From contig CBDEVO010000003.1 of assembly GCA_965243615.1 (NCBI GenBank), positions 4,774,001 through 4,838,000 of the forward strand: DNA of 64,000 nucleotides. Reading direction: 5' to 3'. Position 1 is the stretch's first letter, and each line of letters opens with the position of its first letter. Below, piece by piece: positions 50,404-59,345 of this stretch. A program made the position numbers and the translations under genes. The notes below the pieces were generated by a model, which was given only the letters and a program-made list of their open reading frames with translations, did not search any database and was not told the DNA's origin. Source of the stretch: JAJEEA01 sp965243615 (GTDB taxonomy: Bacteria; Acidobacteriota; Vicinamibacteria; Vicinamibacterales; UBA8438).

Positions 50404-51714
50404 TCAATAGCGGACGATCCCGCTCCAGAACATCGACTCGCCCCGCGTGTCGACGGGAAGAGTGGACCTGAACGCCAGACGGCCGTCCGCCTCGATGTCG
50501 TACAGCGTCAGCGCGGCCGGCACGGTCTGGAGGCGACCGTCGGCGCGGACCTGCCCCGGCTCCGGGCTCGAGGCGACCATCGACCGGCCGTCCGGCTGGA
50601 ACGCCATGTTTCTCACGGCGATGCTGCGGGTGTCGATGGTCTGCACCAAGGTCGGCTCGCCGGTGGCGGCATCGACGGAGAACACCGAGATGGTGTTCTC
50701 GGTGCCGTTCGACACCGTCTCGCCCCGGAAGACCTCCGTGCCGCGACCCCGGTTCGCCACGTAGAGGGTGCGGCCGTTGGTCGGGTGCATGCGGATGGAC
50801 GACGTCGTCTGCCCGCCGCGATAGGCCTCCGGGGCGGCCAGCGTCGTGCTGACGAACACCGGCTCCTCCGACAGCGTGTCGTCGGCGCCGATGGCGTAGG
50901 TGTGCAGCAGGTTCTGGGTCTCCAGATCGACGTAGACCCAGCGGCCCGACGGGTGGAAGTCGGCGTGCCGCGCGCGGTACGCGAGCCCCCCGTTCGGCGC
51001 GACCGACTGCTTGTTGGTCAACTGGCCGTTCTCGAAGCCGTACAGGAAGAGGCCGCCCGGGTCCTCGGTGTGGACGCCGGGGTCGGGCTCGTTGCCGCGC
51101 GCCGGCAGCAGGACCGCGCGGTTCGACGGCATGACGTACACCGCGTGCGCATAGTAGCCCGCGTCGAGGCTGGCCCGCTGCTCGACCATGTCGCCGATGG
51201 CCCCGTCGGCGTCGAGCCGGTGCACCGAGAGGGAGCTCGGGAAGCTGTAGGCCGACAGCACGTACTCGCCGCGCTGGTCGACGGTGATGAAGATGGGCCG
51301 GTGCGGCAGCTCCACCGCTCCGCCGTGCGGCTGGAGATCGCCCGACGAATCGACCCGGAACGCATTCAGATAATGATGCCGCACGCGGGCCGTCGACGTG
51401 CGCTGGTCGCTGCTGGCGATGTAGAAGTAGCGGCCCGACGGATGCTGCCACCCCTCCTGCACTTGCGCGGGCAGAATCACAGGGCGCGGTTCCCGTACGA
51501 GGGAATCGCCGTCGCGGCGAATCCGGTAGAGCCGGGCGCCCAGGCTTGCATAGACGGCGCCGCGCGGCGGCGGCTGTGACTGCGCGGCGGCGGTGCCGAG
51601 CGGACCCGCGGCGGCGGTGCCGAGCGGACCCGCGGCGGCGGTGCCGAGCGGACCCGCGGCGGCCCAGCCCGCCGTTCCCGCGACCAACGTGTTGAACCGG
51701 CGTCGACTGACCAT
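50404..51714 (-). CDS. Tat-exported lactonase, seven-bladed beta-propeller
   Basis: 436 residues. MVSRRRFNTLVAGTAGWAAA is a twin-arginine signal (SRRRF), followed by three 8-residue AAAGPLGT repeats. The propeller holds YASLGARLYRIRRDGDSLVR, GWQHPSGRYFYIASSDQRT, HRPIFITVDQRGEYVLSAYS, FHPSGRWVYVDLETQNLLHTY and MHPTNGRTLYVANRGRGTEV, matching the 6-phosphogluconolactonase/3-carboxymuconate-cyclase-like lactonase family. It presumably opens lactones formed by the adjacent PQQ dehydrogenases. It lies 29 bp upstream of one such gene and 34 bp from the DUF5916 gene, so they form one operon. Substrate not determined. Confidence 0.85.
   Translation of the reverse strand: MVSRRRFNTLVAGTAGWAAAGPLGTAAAGPLGTAAAGPLGTAAAQSQPPPRGAVYASLGARLYRIRRDGDSLVREPRPVILPAQVQEGWQHPSGRYFYIASSDQRTSTARVRHHYLNAFRVDSSGDLQPHGGAVELPHRPIFITVDQRGEYVLSAYSFPSSLSVHRLDADGAIGDMVEQRASLDAGYYAHAVYVMPSNRAVLLPARGNEPDPGVHTEDPGGLFLYGFENGQLTNKQSVAPNGGLAYRARHADFHPSGRWVYVDLETQNLLHTYAIGADDTLSEEPVFVSTTLAAPEAYRGGQTTSSIRMHPTNGRTLYVANRGRGTEVFRGETVSNGTENTISVFSVDAATGEPTLVQTIDTRSIAVRNMAFQPDGRSMVASSPEPGQVRADGRLQTVPAALTLYDIEADGRLAFRSTLPVDTRGESMFWSGIVRY
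51593..51664. repeat. Triplicated 24-bp unit in the lactonase signal region
   Basis: Three copies (51593-51616, 51617-51640 and 51641-51664; the last differs at one base) each encode AAAGPLGT on the minus strand. They begin GTGCCGAGCGGACCC. They lengthen the linker after the Tat signal and could vary between strains. Confidence 0.9.
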
Positions 51715-51748
51715 GTGGTCACCTCCCGCGCCTCCCGCGAGGCGCCCC

Positions 51749-54010
51749 TCAGAAGCGGAACGTGTACTGGAGCTTGGTGGCGAGCCTCGAGTCCTGCCTC
51801 CGAAACTCACGGTAGCCCCGCTCGAGGTCGTGCACCCAGCCCTGACCGAATACGAAGAAGAGGTCGTTTCCCGGCTCGATGGTCCAGTGCACGCGGCTCT
51901 GGAGGCCGAGATTCCCCGATCGGTTGTCGAACTGTATCAGGTTGGAGAACGTGAGGAAGGGCGAGACCGCGTAGTTCACTTCCGAGCTGTAGATGCGGGC
52001 CACGAAGTCGCCTTCCGGCAGGCTGGCGAACGTCTGGTCGGCGTTGAAGCTGACCAGGAAGTTGGGCGGGAGCTTGTAGCTGATGCCCGTCCGGAGCGTC
52101 TGCGCGGTGCCCGACCAGTAGTTGCCGAACGTCAGGCCGACGCTGCCCTGCAGCCGCCGCTTCTGCGCCGAGGTGAAGAAGATGCGCATGGGCATGAAGC
52201 GGTACTCGCCCACGGGAAGCACGACGCCGGGAGAGATCTCGAAGGGCTCGAACAGGCGCTCGTATCTCGGGTTCAGGTCGAAAAGGCTGTGCAGCGAGTC
52301 GCCCGAGTTGAAATGCCAGTCGACCAGCGTCGCATAGATGTCCCAGCTCTCGACCTGTCCGTTGTCGAGCCGGGTGAAGCGCGTGTAGAAGACGTCGTGG
52401 AACATCTGCTGAATGCCGGTCGACGGATTCGGGCGCGGGTTGAAGCTGCCCGCGACGCGGAGCATCCGCACGTTGCTGCGCTGAACGAAGCCGATCGCCG
52501 GGTCGAAGTTGTCCTGAATCTCCCGCCAGAGAATCTGGGCCTCGTACCTGTCGTTGGGATAGTGCGCCCCGAAGCCGAAGGACGCGTTCCTGTCGGCGAT
52601 GCCCTCGTTGTCGCTCCGGAGGCCGAAGGCGTTGAAGACCAGGTTCTGACCGCGGCCCAGGAAATCGGACGTGGCCAGCCGCAGGTCCACGCCCACGGTG
52701 CTGCTCGAGAGCGCGGAAGCGGGATCACCGTTCGTGAGAATGGCGCCAACGTACGACTGCTCCAGGAAGTTCCGCTTCAGGCGCCCGACCAGCAGGTTGC
52801 CGGCATCGGCGTCCGGCACGCCGCGGGTGCGCACGTCGAGCATGCCGACCTCGGTCCTGCCGACCCTACCGGTCAGCTTGGCGCCGTAGTCGATGGGCAC
52901 CTCCTGCCCGCCGAGCAGGCCGATTCTTCGGCTGAAGAACGGAAAGACCTCGGCGCCGGTGCCCGGAATGCCGCCCGGCGGATCGATGCCGGTCGTGGCG
53001 AAGTTGAAGACGCCGGCGTCCTGCAGGAAGAACGTCCGCTTCTCGGGAAAGAAGATGGAGAAGCGCGTGAGATTGATCTGCCGCGCATCCACCTCCGTCT
53101 CGCCGAAGTCGGTGTTCGCGGTGAACGACAGCTTGAGGCTCGGGGTGATGTTGTAGAACAGGTCCACGCCCGGCTTTCCGGCAACGGTGTCGCCGCCGGT
53201 GTCCGGGCGCGGCCATAGCCGCGCCATGAAGGGGCGGACGTCGAGCCCGGTACCCTGCTGCAGGCCTTCGAGGTTCGTGATCTGCCCCGCCTCGGAGATC
53301 TGGAAGAACTCCGTCTGGAAGCGCGCCCCCGTCCAGCGGTTCTCCTCCAGCTTGCGCTGAATCGTCCGGCTGATGTTGAAGCCCCAAACGGTCTCGCCGG
53401 CCGGGAAGCTCAGGGTCTTGAAGGGGATGGCGAACTCCGCGCTCCACCCCGCGCCGGTTCGCGCCGTCCGCACGATCCAGATGCCGTCCCAGTCGTCGTT
53501 CGTCTCGCCGTTCGCGAACACCAGGCCGTCGACCATGGCGCCGGCCGGATTGGTCGCGAAGTGGAAGGCGTTGCTCTGGTCGCGGAACGTGTCGAGCACG
53601 ATGGCGAGGCGGTCGTCGGCGTTCAGGCTCGCGTCGCGCGCCATCTGCGACGCCAGCACGCGGTCGGGCTCGGCGTCGTGGCACAGGACGCCGATGTAGA
53701 GGTTGTCCTCGTCGTAGAGCAGCCTGACCTCTGTCCGCTCGGTGGGCGCCGCGCCGGCCACGGGGATTCTCTGGACCAGGTCGCCGATGGTCGGCACCTG
53801 CCGCCATGCCGCCTCGTCGAGCGACCCGTCGATGACGATGTCCGAGGTGATCGCCGTCACGACGGCCGATCTGGCCGGGTCCGTCGGGGTGGTCTGTTGC
53901 GAAGCGACGCTCGGAGCAAGCCCGACGATACAGTGGCAGCCGCAGGTCAGCGCCAAGCTCCGGAGCGTCGAACACCGCGGAGCCGCGAGGCTTGCCAGGA
54001 GTCTTGGCAT
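51749..54010 (-). CDS. DUF5916 outer-membrane protein with carbohydrate-binding-like domain
   Basis: 753 residues. MPRLLASLAAPRCSTLRSLALTCGC is the signal region. Residues about 55-200 form a family-9 carbohydrate-binding-like beta-sandwich (IDGSLDEAAWRQVPTIGDLV, DRLAIVLDTFRDQSNAFHFA, GWSAEFAIPFKTLSF). The remainder is the DUF5916 beta-barrel (FFPEKRTFFLQDAGVFNFA, VGVDLRLATSDFLGRGQNLV, LEQSYVGAILTNGDPASALS, final aromatic FRF typical of outer-membrane barrels). Role unknown; probably recognition or transport of a substrate for the secreted dehydrogenases. It lies 34 bp before the lactonase gene and is preceded by a repeat. Confidence 0.85.
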   Translation of the reverse strand: MPRLLASLAAPRCSTLRSLALTCGCHCIVGLAPSVASQQTTPTDPARSAVVTAITSDIVIDGSLDEAAWRQVPTIGDLVQRIPVAGAAPTERTEVRLLYDEDNLYIGVLCHDAEPDRVLASQMARDASLNADDRLAIVLDTFRDQSNAFHFATNPAGAMVDGLVFANGETNDDWDGIWIVRTARTGAGWSAEFAIPFKTLSFPAGETVWGFNISRTIQRKLEENRWTGARFQTEFFQISEAGQITNLEGLQQGTGLDVRPFMARLWPRPDTGGDTVAGKPGVDLFYNITPSLKLSFTANTDFGETEVDARQINLTRFSIFFPEKRTFFLQDAGVFNFATTGIDPPGGIPGTGAEVFPFFSRRIGLLGGQEVPIDYGAKLTGRVGRTEVGMLDVRTRGVPDADAGNLLVGRLKRNFLEQSYVGAILTNGDPASALSSSTVGVDLRLATSDFLGRGQNLVFNAFGLRSDNEGIADRNASFGFGAHYPNDRYEAQILWREIQDNFDPAIGFVQRSNVRMLRVAGSFNPRPNPSTGIQQMFHDVFYTRFTRLDNGQVESWDIYATLVDWHFNSGDSLHSLFDLNPRYERLFEPFEISPGVVLPVGEYRFMPMRIFFTSAQKRRLQGSVGLTFGNYWSGTAQTLRTGISYKLPPNFLVSFNADQTFASLPEGDFVARIYSSEVNYAVSPFLTFSNLIQFDNRSGNLGLQSRVHWTIEPGNDLFFVFGQGWVHDLERGYREFRRQDSRLATKLQYTFRF

Positions 54011-54117
54011 CGGCTGTCCGGCGAGCCCGTGGTGAACTCCCCGAGTGGCCGGAAGCGGTGGGGCGCCGACGGCTTCCGGGCCGGGTCGGAGGCGCCTCAC
54101 CGCGCGTCTCCCGCCCG

Positions 54118-54205
54118 CCCGCCAATCGGCGCCTCGGCTCCGCTGAGCGCCCAACCGACCCCGCGGGAGTCCGCGCCGCTCTCCGGCGCGGACTCCCGAC
54201 ACCTC
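54118..54205 (-). repeat. Dispersed 3'-flank repeat with perfect hairpin (copy 4)
   Basis: CGCCCGCCAATCGGCGCC, GAGCGCCCAACC and a perfect 15-bp stem (54164-54178 CGGGAGTCCGCGCCG, 54184-54198), 5-nt loop. It begins 6 bp after the stop of the PQQ gene ending at 54204, the same relation as in other copies. Confidence 0.9.
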
Positions 54206-56066
54206 AGTCCGCGGACGGCGGGAGCGCGAACACGTACAGGGCGCTGCCGGCCCGCCGGAAGCGGTCGACCGCGTCGGGCTCGGCGTCCGGCGTAATCTGC
54301 ACGCTGCCCGGGCGCTGGCTGCCGATGACGGCGACGTACTGCCGGCCGTCGGGCCCGAGGTAGGTGATGGGCGAGTTCCGGAAGTTGGTCCCTGTCCGGA
54401 ACGTCCAGAGGATGTCCCCGGTCCGGGCGTCGAACGCCCGCACCACGCCCTCGTTGGGGCCGCCCTGGAAGAGCAGGTCCCCGCCGGTGGCCATGACCGG
54501 CGCGTTGTTGGCGGTCGTGAACTGGACCCGCCAGACCGTCTCGCCCGCCACCGGATCGTTGGCCTGCAGCTCGTTGACGACCTCGGCGTTGGGCGGCTCC
54601 GGGGCGCGGCCGCCGCGCTCGCGGAGCGTGTAGTCGTTTCCGGGCACGTACTCGCCCTCGACCATTCTCAGGCGGTCGCAACTGTTCGAGGTCGGGGTGT
54701 ACACGAGTCCGGTGCGGGGGGAGAACGCGTCGTTCTGCCAGTTCCGGGCGGCGATGCCGGGACACCAGCCGATGGCGACGTTCTCGGCGTCGGGCAGGTA
54801 CCGCTGCCGGTCCTCGACGTCGGTGAACATCATCTTCGTCATGTCGTAGCGCGGACGCCCGGTCTCCATGTTGATGCCGTCGAAGATGTCGTTGTAGACG
54901 AACATCCACGGCTCGAGGAGCATCTCGCCCGTTGCGCGGTCGAACACGTAGAAGTAGCCGTTCCTCGCCGGGCGGACCAGCGCCTTGCGCACCTCGCCGT
55001 CGATCTCGAGGTCGACGAGGAGGTTCACGTTGGGCTCGTCGAGGTCCCACTGGTCCTGGGGGGTCATGTTGTAGGCCCAGATCAGGTCGCCGGTGTCGGC
55101 GTCGCGGGCCAGAATCGACGCGCAGTAGTTGTTGCGGTAGCCGGTCAGGCCCCCGTCCTCGTCGAGCTCGACCACGCCCCACTCCCGGCGGTAGTCCGGG
55201 TTCCAGGGAGCGCAGTTGCTCGTGCCGTAGTAGAAGAGATTGAGCTCGGCGTCGTAGGTGAACCAGCCCCAGACGGCGCCGCCGCCGCGCCGCCACGAGT
55301 CGCCGGACCAGGTGTCGAGGGCCGGGTTGTCGATCCGGTCGTCCGGATAGAAGGGGGCGAAGCGAGACCCGATGCCCACCTCGTTGTTCGGCCCCATGCT
55401 GTAGTACCGCCACCGGAGCCGGCCGTCGTCGAGGTTGTAGGCGGTGACGTGGCCGCGGACGCCGCGCTCGCCGCCGGCCACGCCCACGATGACCTTGTCG
55501 CCGACCACGAGCGGCATGCCGGGGACCGTCTCCCCCATCTCGACGCTCGCGTTATCGGCCTGCCAGAGCTGCTCTCCGGTCTCCGCGTCGAGCCCGAACA
55601 CCTGGCCGTCGAGGGTGGAGAAGAAGATCCGGCCGTCGTCGTAGCCCAGGCCGCGGGTCTGCGCGCCGCAGCAGGCGCTCCTCCGCGTCAGCTCCGCGTC
55701 GGGAATCTCGGGGCGGAACTCCCACTTGATGAAGCCGTCCCGGGCGAGGTCGAGCGCGTAGACGTAGTTCGGCTCGGGGGTGACGATGTACATCGTGTCG
55801 CCGATCACGAGCGGCGACGCTTCGTACGAGTCGTGGACGCCGAGCTGCATCGTCCACGCCATGGTGAGCTGTTCGACGTTGTCGGCGTTGATCTGATCGA
55901 GCGGGCTGTAGTTCCATCCCGCGTAGTTGGCGTTCGGCATCACCCACTGCGCCGGGTCGCCCGCCGCGCCCTCCTGGGCGGCCGCGGCCGCCGGTACGGC
56001 GAGAACGCACAGCAGCGACAGGAGCGGAATCGACATCCAGCCGCTCCGGTTGGTAGACAGACTCAT
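54204..56066 (-). CDS. Secreted PQQ-dependent alcohol dehydrogenase with vicinal cysteine pair
   Basis: 620 residues, signal peptide MSLSTNRSGWMSIPLLSLLCVLAVPAAAAAQ (split here at residue 20 for reading: ...LLCVLAVPAAAAAQ). Quinoprotein repeats follow: WNYSPLDQINADNVEQLTMA, NYVYALDLARDGFIKWEFRP. TRRSACCGAQTRGLGY has the adjacent Cys-Cys seen in methanol/ethanol dehydrogenases. The catalytic loop TPQDQWDLDEPNVN has Asp at +2 (lanthanide-type). FQGGPNEGVVRAFDARTGDILW and FRNSPITYLGPDGRQYVAV end the propeller. It has an attached cytochrome c gene 193 bp upstream, an expected electron acceptor. Confidence 0.87.
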   Translation of the reverse strand: MSLSTNRSGWMSIPLLSLLCVLAVPAAAAAQEGAAGDPAQWVMPNANYAGWNYSPLDQINADNVEQLTMAWTMQLGVHDSYEASPLVIGDTMYIVTPEPNYVYALDLARDGFIKWEFRPEIPDAELTRRSACCGAQTRGLGYDDGRIFFSTLDGQVFGLDAETGEQLWQADNASVEMGETVPGMPLVVGDKVIVGVAGGERGVRGHVTAYNLDDGRLRWRYYSMGPNNEVGIGSRFAPFYPDDRIDNPALDTWSGDSWRRGGGAVWGWFTYDAELNLFYYGTSNCAPWNPDYRREWGVVELDEDGGLTGYRNNYCASILARDADTGDLIWAYNMTPQDQWDLDEPNVNLLVDLEIDGEVRKALVRPARNGYFYVFDRATGEMLLEPWMFVYNDIFDGINMETGRPRYDMTKMMFTDVEDRQRYLPDAENVAIGWCPGIAARNWQNDAFSPRTGLVYTPTSNSCDRLRMVEGEYVPGNDYTLRERGGRAPEPPNAEVVNELQANDPVAGETVWRVQFTTANNAPVMATGGDLLFQGGPNEGVVRAFDARTGDILWTFRTGTNFRNSPITYLGPDGRQYVAVIGSQRPGSVQITPDAEPDAVDRFRRAGSALYVFALPPSAD

Positions 56067-56164
56067 CGTGCACTCCTTGGCTCGGGGCACGCGCCCCAGG
56101 TTCCGCGCCGTCGCGCGCCGGCGCCCACCGGCAACTCCCTGCTCACCGGAACTCCACCGCGCGG

Positions 56165-56262
56165 TTGACCGCCCACCGTCGCCTTCGGGTGGGCGCCCAA
56201 CCAACCACCGAGGAGTCCGCGCCGTTCTCCGCGGCGCGAACTCCCGCAGCGGGTGACTCCTA
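56165..56262 (-). repeat. Dispersed 3'-flank repeat with hairpin (copy 5)
   Basis: CGCCCACCGTCGCCTTCGGG, TGGGCGCCCAACC, then 13-bp arms (56212-56224 GGAGTCCGCGCCG and 56232-56244) with one mismatch. It ends at the stop codon of the cytochrome c gene (56260-56262). Confidence 0.85.
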
Positions 56263-56832
56263 GAACGGGTAACCCGGAAGCCTCGGCGACCGGGGCTGCC
56301 ACTCCGGCAACGGCGCCCATCCGTCGCGGTTCGGCATCTCGACCTTCGGCAGGCTCTCCGCGTCGAGCACCAGGTCCTCCGCGATGACATCGTTCCTGTA
56401 CAGCAGGAACGCCGTCAGCGCGTACACCTGGTCCGCGGTCAGCGAACCCTCCTGGTAGAGCGGCATGCCGCGGTTGATGTAGTCCCAGACCGTCGTCGCG
56501 TACGGCGAGCGGTACGGCAGTATGCGGCCCGCGGCCCACGGGTCGACGTCCGACCCCGGTTCGGTCTTCACGAGCCGGGGGGCGCGCCGGGGAGCCCGGC
56601 CGCCTTCCAGCTCCCTTCCGTGGCATCCCGCGCAACGTATCCGATAGAGACGCTCCCCGTCCGCGGCGGTGCCGCTCCCCGGCGGGAGCTCCTCGCCGGC
56701 GGGACCGACGGAGATGTCCCAGGCACGGAGCTCGTCCGGCGTGGGGGTCCGCCCCACGCCGTAGGTGGGCCCCTGCGCCAGCGCGGCGCCGCCCATCAGC
56801 ACCGCCAGCGCGAGGACCCTAAGCGCGCCCAT
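56260..56832 (-). CDS. Monohaem cytochrome c, SoxD/SorB-like
   Basis: 190 residues with a signal peptide (VLALAVLMGGAALAQ). The haem attachment site is IRCAGCHGRELEGG, and the distal Met ligand is in INRGMPLYQEGSLTADQVYA, the common arrangement of SoxD/SorB-type subunits. Beyond is a conserved LTAFLLYRNDVI and a Pro-rich end (PEWQPRSPRLPGYPF). It overlaps the SoxC-like gene by 14 bp, so it is the electron-accepting subunit of a sulfite-dehydrogenase-like enzyme. It may also serve the neighbouring PQQ enzymes. Confidence 0.85.
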   Translation of the reverse strand: MGALRVLALAVLMGGAALAQGPTYGVGRTPTPDELRAWDISVGPAGEELPPGSGTAADGERLYRIRCAGCHGRELEGGRAPRRAPRLVKTEPGSDVDPWAAGRILPYRSPYATTVWDYINRGMPLYQEGSLTADQVYALTAFLLYRNDVIAEDLVLDAESLPKVEMPNRDGWAPLPEWQPRSPRLPGYPF

Positions 56833-58072
56833 TGCTGACGCTCCCGTCGCCGGCGACCCGCCACGGCTGGATCGTGTTGTCGAGGCCCGGCACGCCGGCG
56901 GACGGATCGCCCGGCCGGCCGAAGTGCTCGGCGACCTGCGCCTGCAACGGCTGCACCTGGCCCACTTCGTCCGTGCAGCGCGACATGAGCACGGTCTCCT
57001 GGCCGTCCCAGTTCCACTGGTGGCGGAACCGGGTGTGCGCCATGCGGTGCGCCGTCCCCTGAATCTCGGCCTCGCTCCAGCTCTGGCCGCCGTCGGTGGA
57101 CACGTCCACCCGGCTGACGGCGCCCCCGCCGGACCAGGCGAGGCCGGAGACCTCGTAGAATCCGTGGCCGGGCAGCCGCTGGCCCCCGGAAGGGTGCGTA
57201 ATGACCGACTTGGGGCCGACCTGGTAGCCCAACGCGGCTCGCGTCGCGTTCCGGCTGAGGTGTCCGTAGTCGTTGTAGTTCAGGTAGTACTCTTCCGTGA
57301 CCTTGATCCGCCTGAGGTACTTCGTGTTGAAGATCCCCTCGAAGCCGGGAATCAGCAGCCGCAGCGGGAACCCGTTCTGCGGGCGCACCGCCTCGCCGTT
57401 CATGCCGTAGGCCACGATGCAGTCGTCCATGGCCTTGGCCAGCGGGAAGCTCGACGCGCCCTTCACGTTCTCGGTCCCTTCCGCGACGACCCAGGCCGCC
57501 CCGTCCTTCACGCCGGCCTCCTCGAGCAGCGTGGACAGGAGCACGCCGGTCCACTCGGCGCAGCTCGTCATCCCGTGCGTTTCCTGCACGTCCTTGTGCG
57601 TGCTTCGCGCCCGGTTCCCCGCGCACTCGACGAAGTGCAGGCGGGTCACCGACGGGAGACGCTTCAGGTCCTCCATGGTGAAGATCAGCGGACGCTCCAC
57701 CATGCCGTGGATCATGAGGCGGTGCTCGGCGGGATCGATGTCGGGCATGAGGGAGCCGCGGGTGGTCCCCACGAAGTGGAGGGAGGACGGCGTGATCACG
57801 CCCACCGAGTCCTGGAGCGGCGCCGCCACGTGGAACACGAGCCCGAACGCGTCGGGCGACTCCCGGCCGCCCGGCGGGTGCGGTATGCGCACCGAGGTCA
57901 CGAAACGCGAGCGCTCGCCATAGGCGATCATGTCGGCTTCGCCCCTGACGTACCTCTCCGGCTCCGGCGGCGCCTGGCCGAGCGCCGGCTCCGCCGCGCC
58001 CACCGTCAAGCCGCCTGCCAACGCCGCGCCGCCTCGCAGGAATTCCCGTCGATCAGGTCGTTTCGTGCCCAT
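56819..58072 (-). CDS. soxC: SoxC-like molybdenum sulfite dehydrogenase
   Basis: 417 residues. The twin-arginine signal RPDRREFLRGGAALAGGL exports a folded molybdoenzyme. HFVECAGNRARSTHKD and HGMTSCAEWTGVLLSTLLEE, the latter carrying the molybdopterin-coordinating Cys, define the sulfite oxidase fold. AVRPQNGFPLRLLIPGFEG and the C-terminal dimerisation domain (VSTDGGQSWSEAEIQGTAH, FRHQWNWDG) complete it. SoxC works with SoxD on sulfane sulfur or sulfite. The partner cytochrome follows. Other sox genes are not present here, so the true substrate could be another sulfur compound or an unrelated oxidisable group. Confidence 0.85.
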   Translation of the reverse strand: MGTKRPDRREFLRGGAALAGGLTVGAAEPALGQAPPEPERYVRGEADMIAYGERSRFVTSVRIPHPPGGRESPDAFGLVFHVAAPLQDSVGVITPSSLHFVGTTRGSLMPDIDPAEHRLMIHGMVERPLIFTMEDLKRLPSVTRLHFVECAGNRARSTHKDVQETHGMTSCAEWTGVLLSTLLEEAGVKDGAAWVVAEGTENVKGASSFPLAKAMDDCIVAYGMNGEAVRPQNGFPLRLLIPGFEGIFNTKYLRRIKVTEEYYLNYNDYGHLSRNATRAALGYQVGPKSVITHPSGGQRLPGHGFYEVSGLAWSGGGAVSRVDVSTDGGQSWSEAEIQGTAHRMAHTRFRHQWNWDGQETVLMSRCTDEVGQVQPLQAQVAEHFGRPGDPSAGVPGLDNTIQPWRVAGDGSVSNGRA

Positions 58073-58546
58073 GGATCTCTCCTTCGCAGCCTGGGGTCAC
58101 CCGCAGAATCGCCTCCCGCAGCCGGCAGTATACCCGAAGGACCGCCCCTTCTCGCCGACGGCGCCCGCCGCCGCACGCCGTTCGGGCCGACGCCGATTCC
58201 GATCTGCCGTTCGATCCGATGCCCCGGCCACGCCGCTGATGGGTCGGAACCGCTGACGATGAGCCCACCCGGGCCCCGCGGCCGCCGTCGACGCCGCCTC
58301 GGGCGAAAGGACGTGGGTCTGACGGGCGCTCGACGACCGAGCCAGCCCCGCGGCGGTCCTGCCCGCGGCGTCGGCTACCAGCGCGATCCGGAGCGCGACC
58401 ACGAGCGGGTCCGGAGCCCATAAGGTGCTTATTGATAGTCGTTTGCAGACCCGGGAACAGAACCGTCCGTGGTAGCATGCACGGTGTCAGGCACCGGTCC
58501 CCGTTGTGGCCAGCACGTTGCCCATACGGCCGAACGAGGAAACGAG
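58073..58546. other. 474 bp intergenic between divergent genes
   Basis: Separates the minus-strand SoxC-like gene from the plus-strand carbonic anhydrase gene. It must contain both promoters. Short frames in it have no family features. A slightly AT-richer stretch near 58425-58445 (GGTGCTTATTGATAGTCG) may be the carbonic anhydrase promoter. No hairpins or repeats noticed. Confidence 0.4.
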
Positions 58547-59341
58547 ATGCTCAACAGGACCACGCCCGTGCCCGCTGCCGGCACCTCGATCACGCCGCCG
58601 ACAACGTCGCGTCGGGCCTTTGGACGACATCTCGGCCTGCCGGCCGCCGGACCGGCCATGGCGGGATGCTCCCGGTCCGAGCCCCCGGCCGACTCGGCGC
58701 CCGCCGGGCCGGCCGTCGACCAGGGGTTCGTGCCGGCCCAGGATGCCGCGTCACAGGCTGCCATCACTCCCGACGCCGCCCTCACGCTCCTCGCCGACGG
58801 CAACGCGAGGTTCGTCGCCGGGACTCCTGTCCGTCGCGACTACAGCGATCAGATTCGAGCGACCGCGGCCGGGCAGTACCCGTTCGCCTTCGTGCTCGGG
58901 TGCATCGATTCCCGGGTCCCCATCGAGACGGTCTTCGATCAGGGGATCGGGGACATCTTTTCCGCCAGGGTCGCCGGCAACATCGTGAACACCGAGCTGC
59001 TCGGCAGCATGGAATTCGCCTGTCGACTCGCCGGGGCGAAGCTCGTGGTCGTCCTCGGACACACCTCGTGCGGCGCCGTGAAGGGGGCCATCAGCAGCGC
59101 CCGGCTCGGCAATCTCACGCAGCTCGTGCAGAAGATCGACCCGGCCGTGGAGGCGATCGAAGGCGAGCGCGACGTCGAGAACGCCGACTACGTCGACGGG
59201 GTCGCGGAGGAGAATGTGCGCATGGTGATTGCGGAGATTCGCCGAGAAAGCCCCGTACTGGCCACGATGGAGCAGGAAAAAGAGATCCGAATCGTGGGCG
59301 GGATGTATGACGTTTCCAGCGGCGTGATCCGCTTCATCTGA
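58547..59341 (+). CDS. Exported beta-class carbonic anhydrase (lipoprotein)
   Basis: 264 residues. The leader holds a twin-arginine motif (SRRAFGRHLGLPAAG) and a lipobox AMAGC, so the enzyme is exported and probably lipid-anchored. The beta-carbonic anhydrase domain is complete: FVLGCIDSRVPIETVFDQG (zinc Cys and Asp-Arg dyad), VAGNIVNTELLGSMEFAC and VLGHTSCGAVKGAI (zinc His and Cys). An ATG at 58469 would add 26 residues; that at 58547, after CGAGGAAACGAG, puts the Tat signal at the N-terminus. It precedes a DUF2490 gene by 4 bp. Confidence 0.88.
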   Translation: MLNRTTPVPAAGTSITPPTTSRRAFGRHLGLPAAGPAMAGCSRSEPPADSAPAGPAVDQGFVPAQDAASQAAITPDAALTLLADGNARFVAGTPVRRDYSDQIRATAAGQYPFAFVLGCIDSRVPIETVFDQGIGDIFSARVAGNIVNTELLGSMEFACRLAGAKLVVVLGHTSCGAVKGAISSARLGNLTQLVQKIDPAVEAIEGERDVENADYVDGVAEENVRMVIAEIRRESPVLATMEQEKEIRIVGGMYDVSSGVIRFI

Positions 59342-59345
59342 TCCC

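Noticed and set aside
51593..51664. Triplicated 24-bp unit as part of a mobile repeat or CRISPR
   Set aside because: The units are in frame, contiguous without spacers, and encode an 8-residue linker repeat in the lactonase leader.
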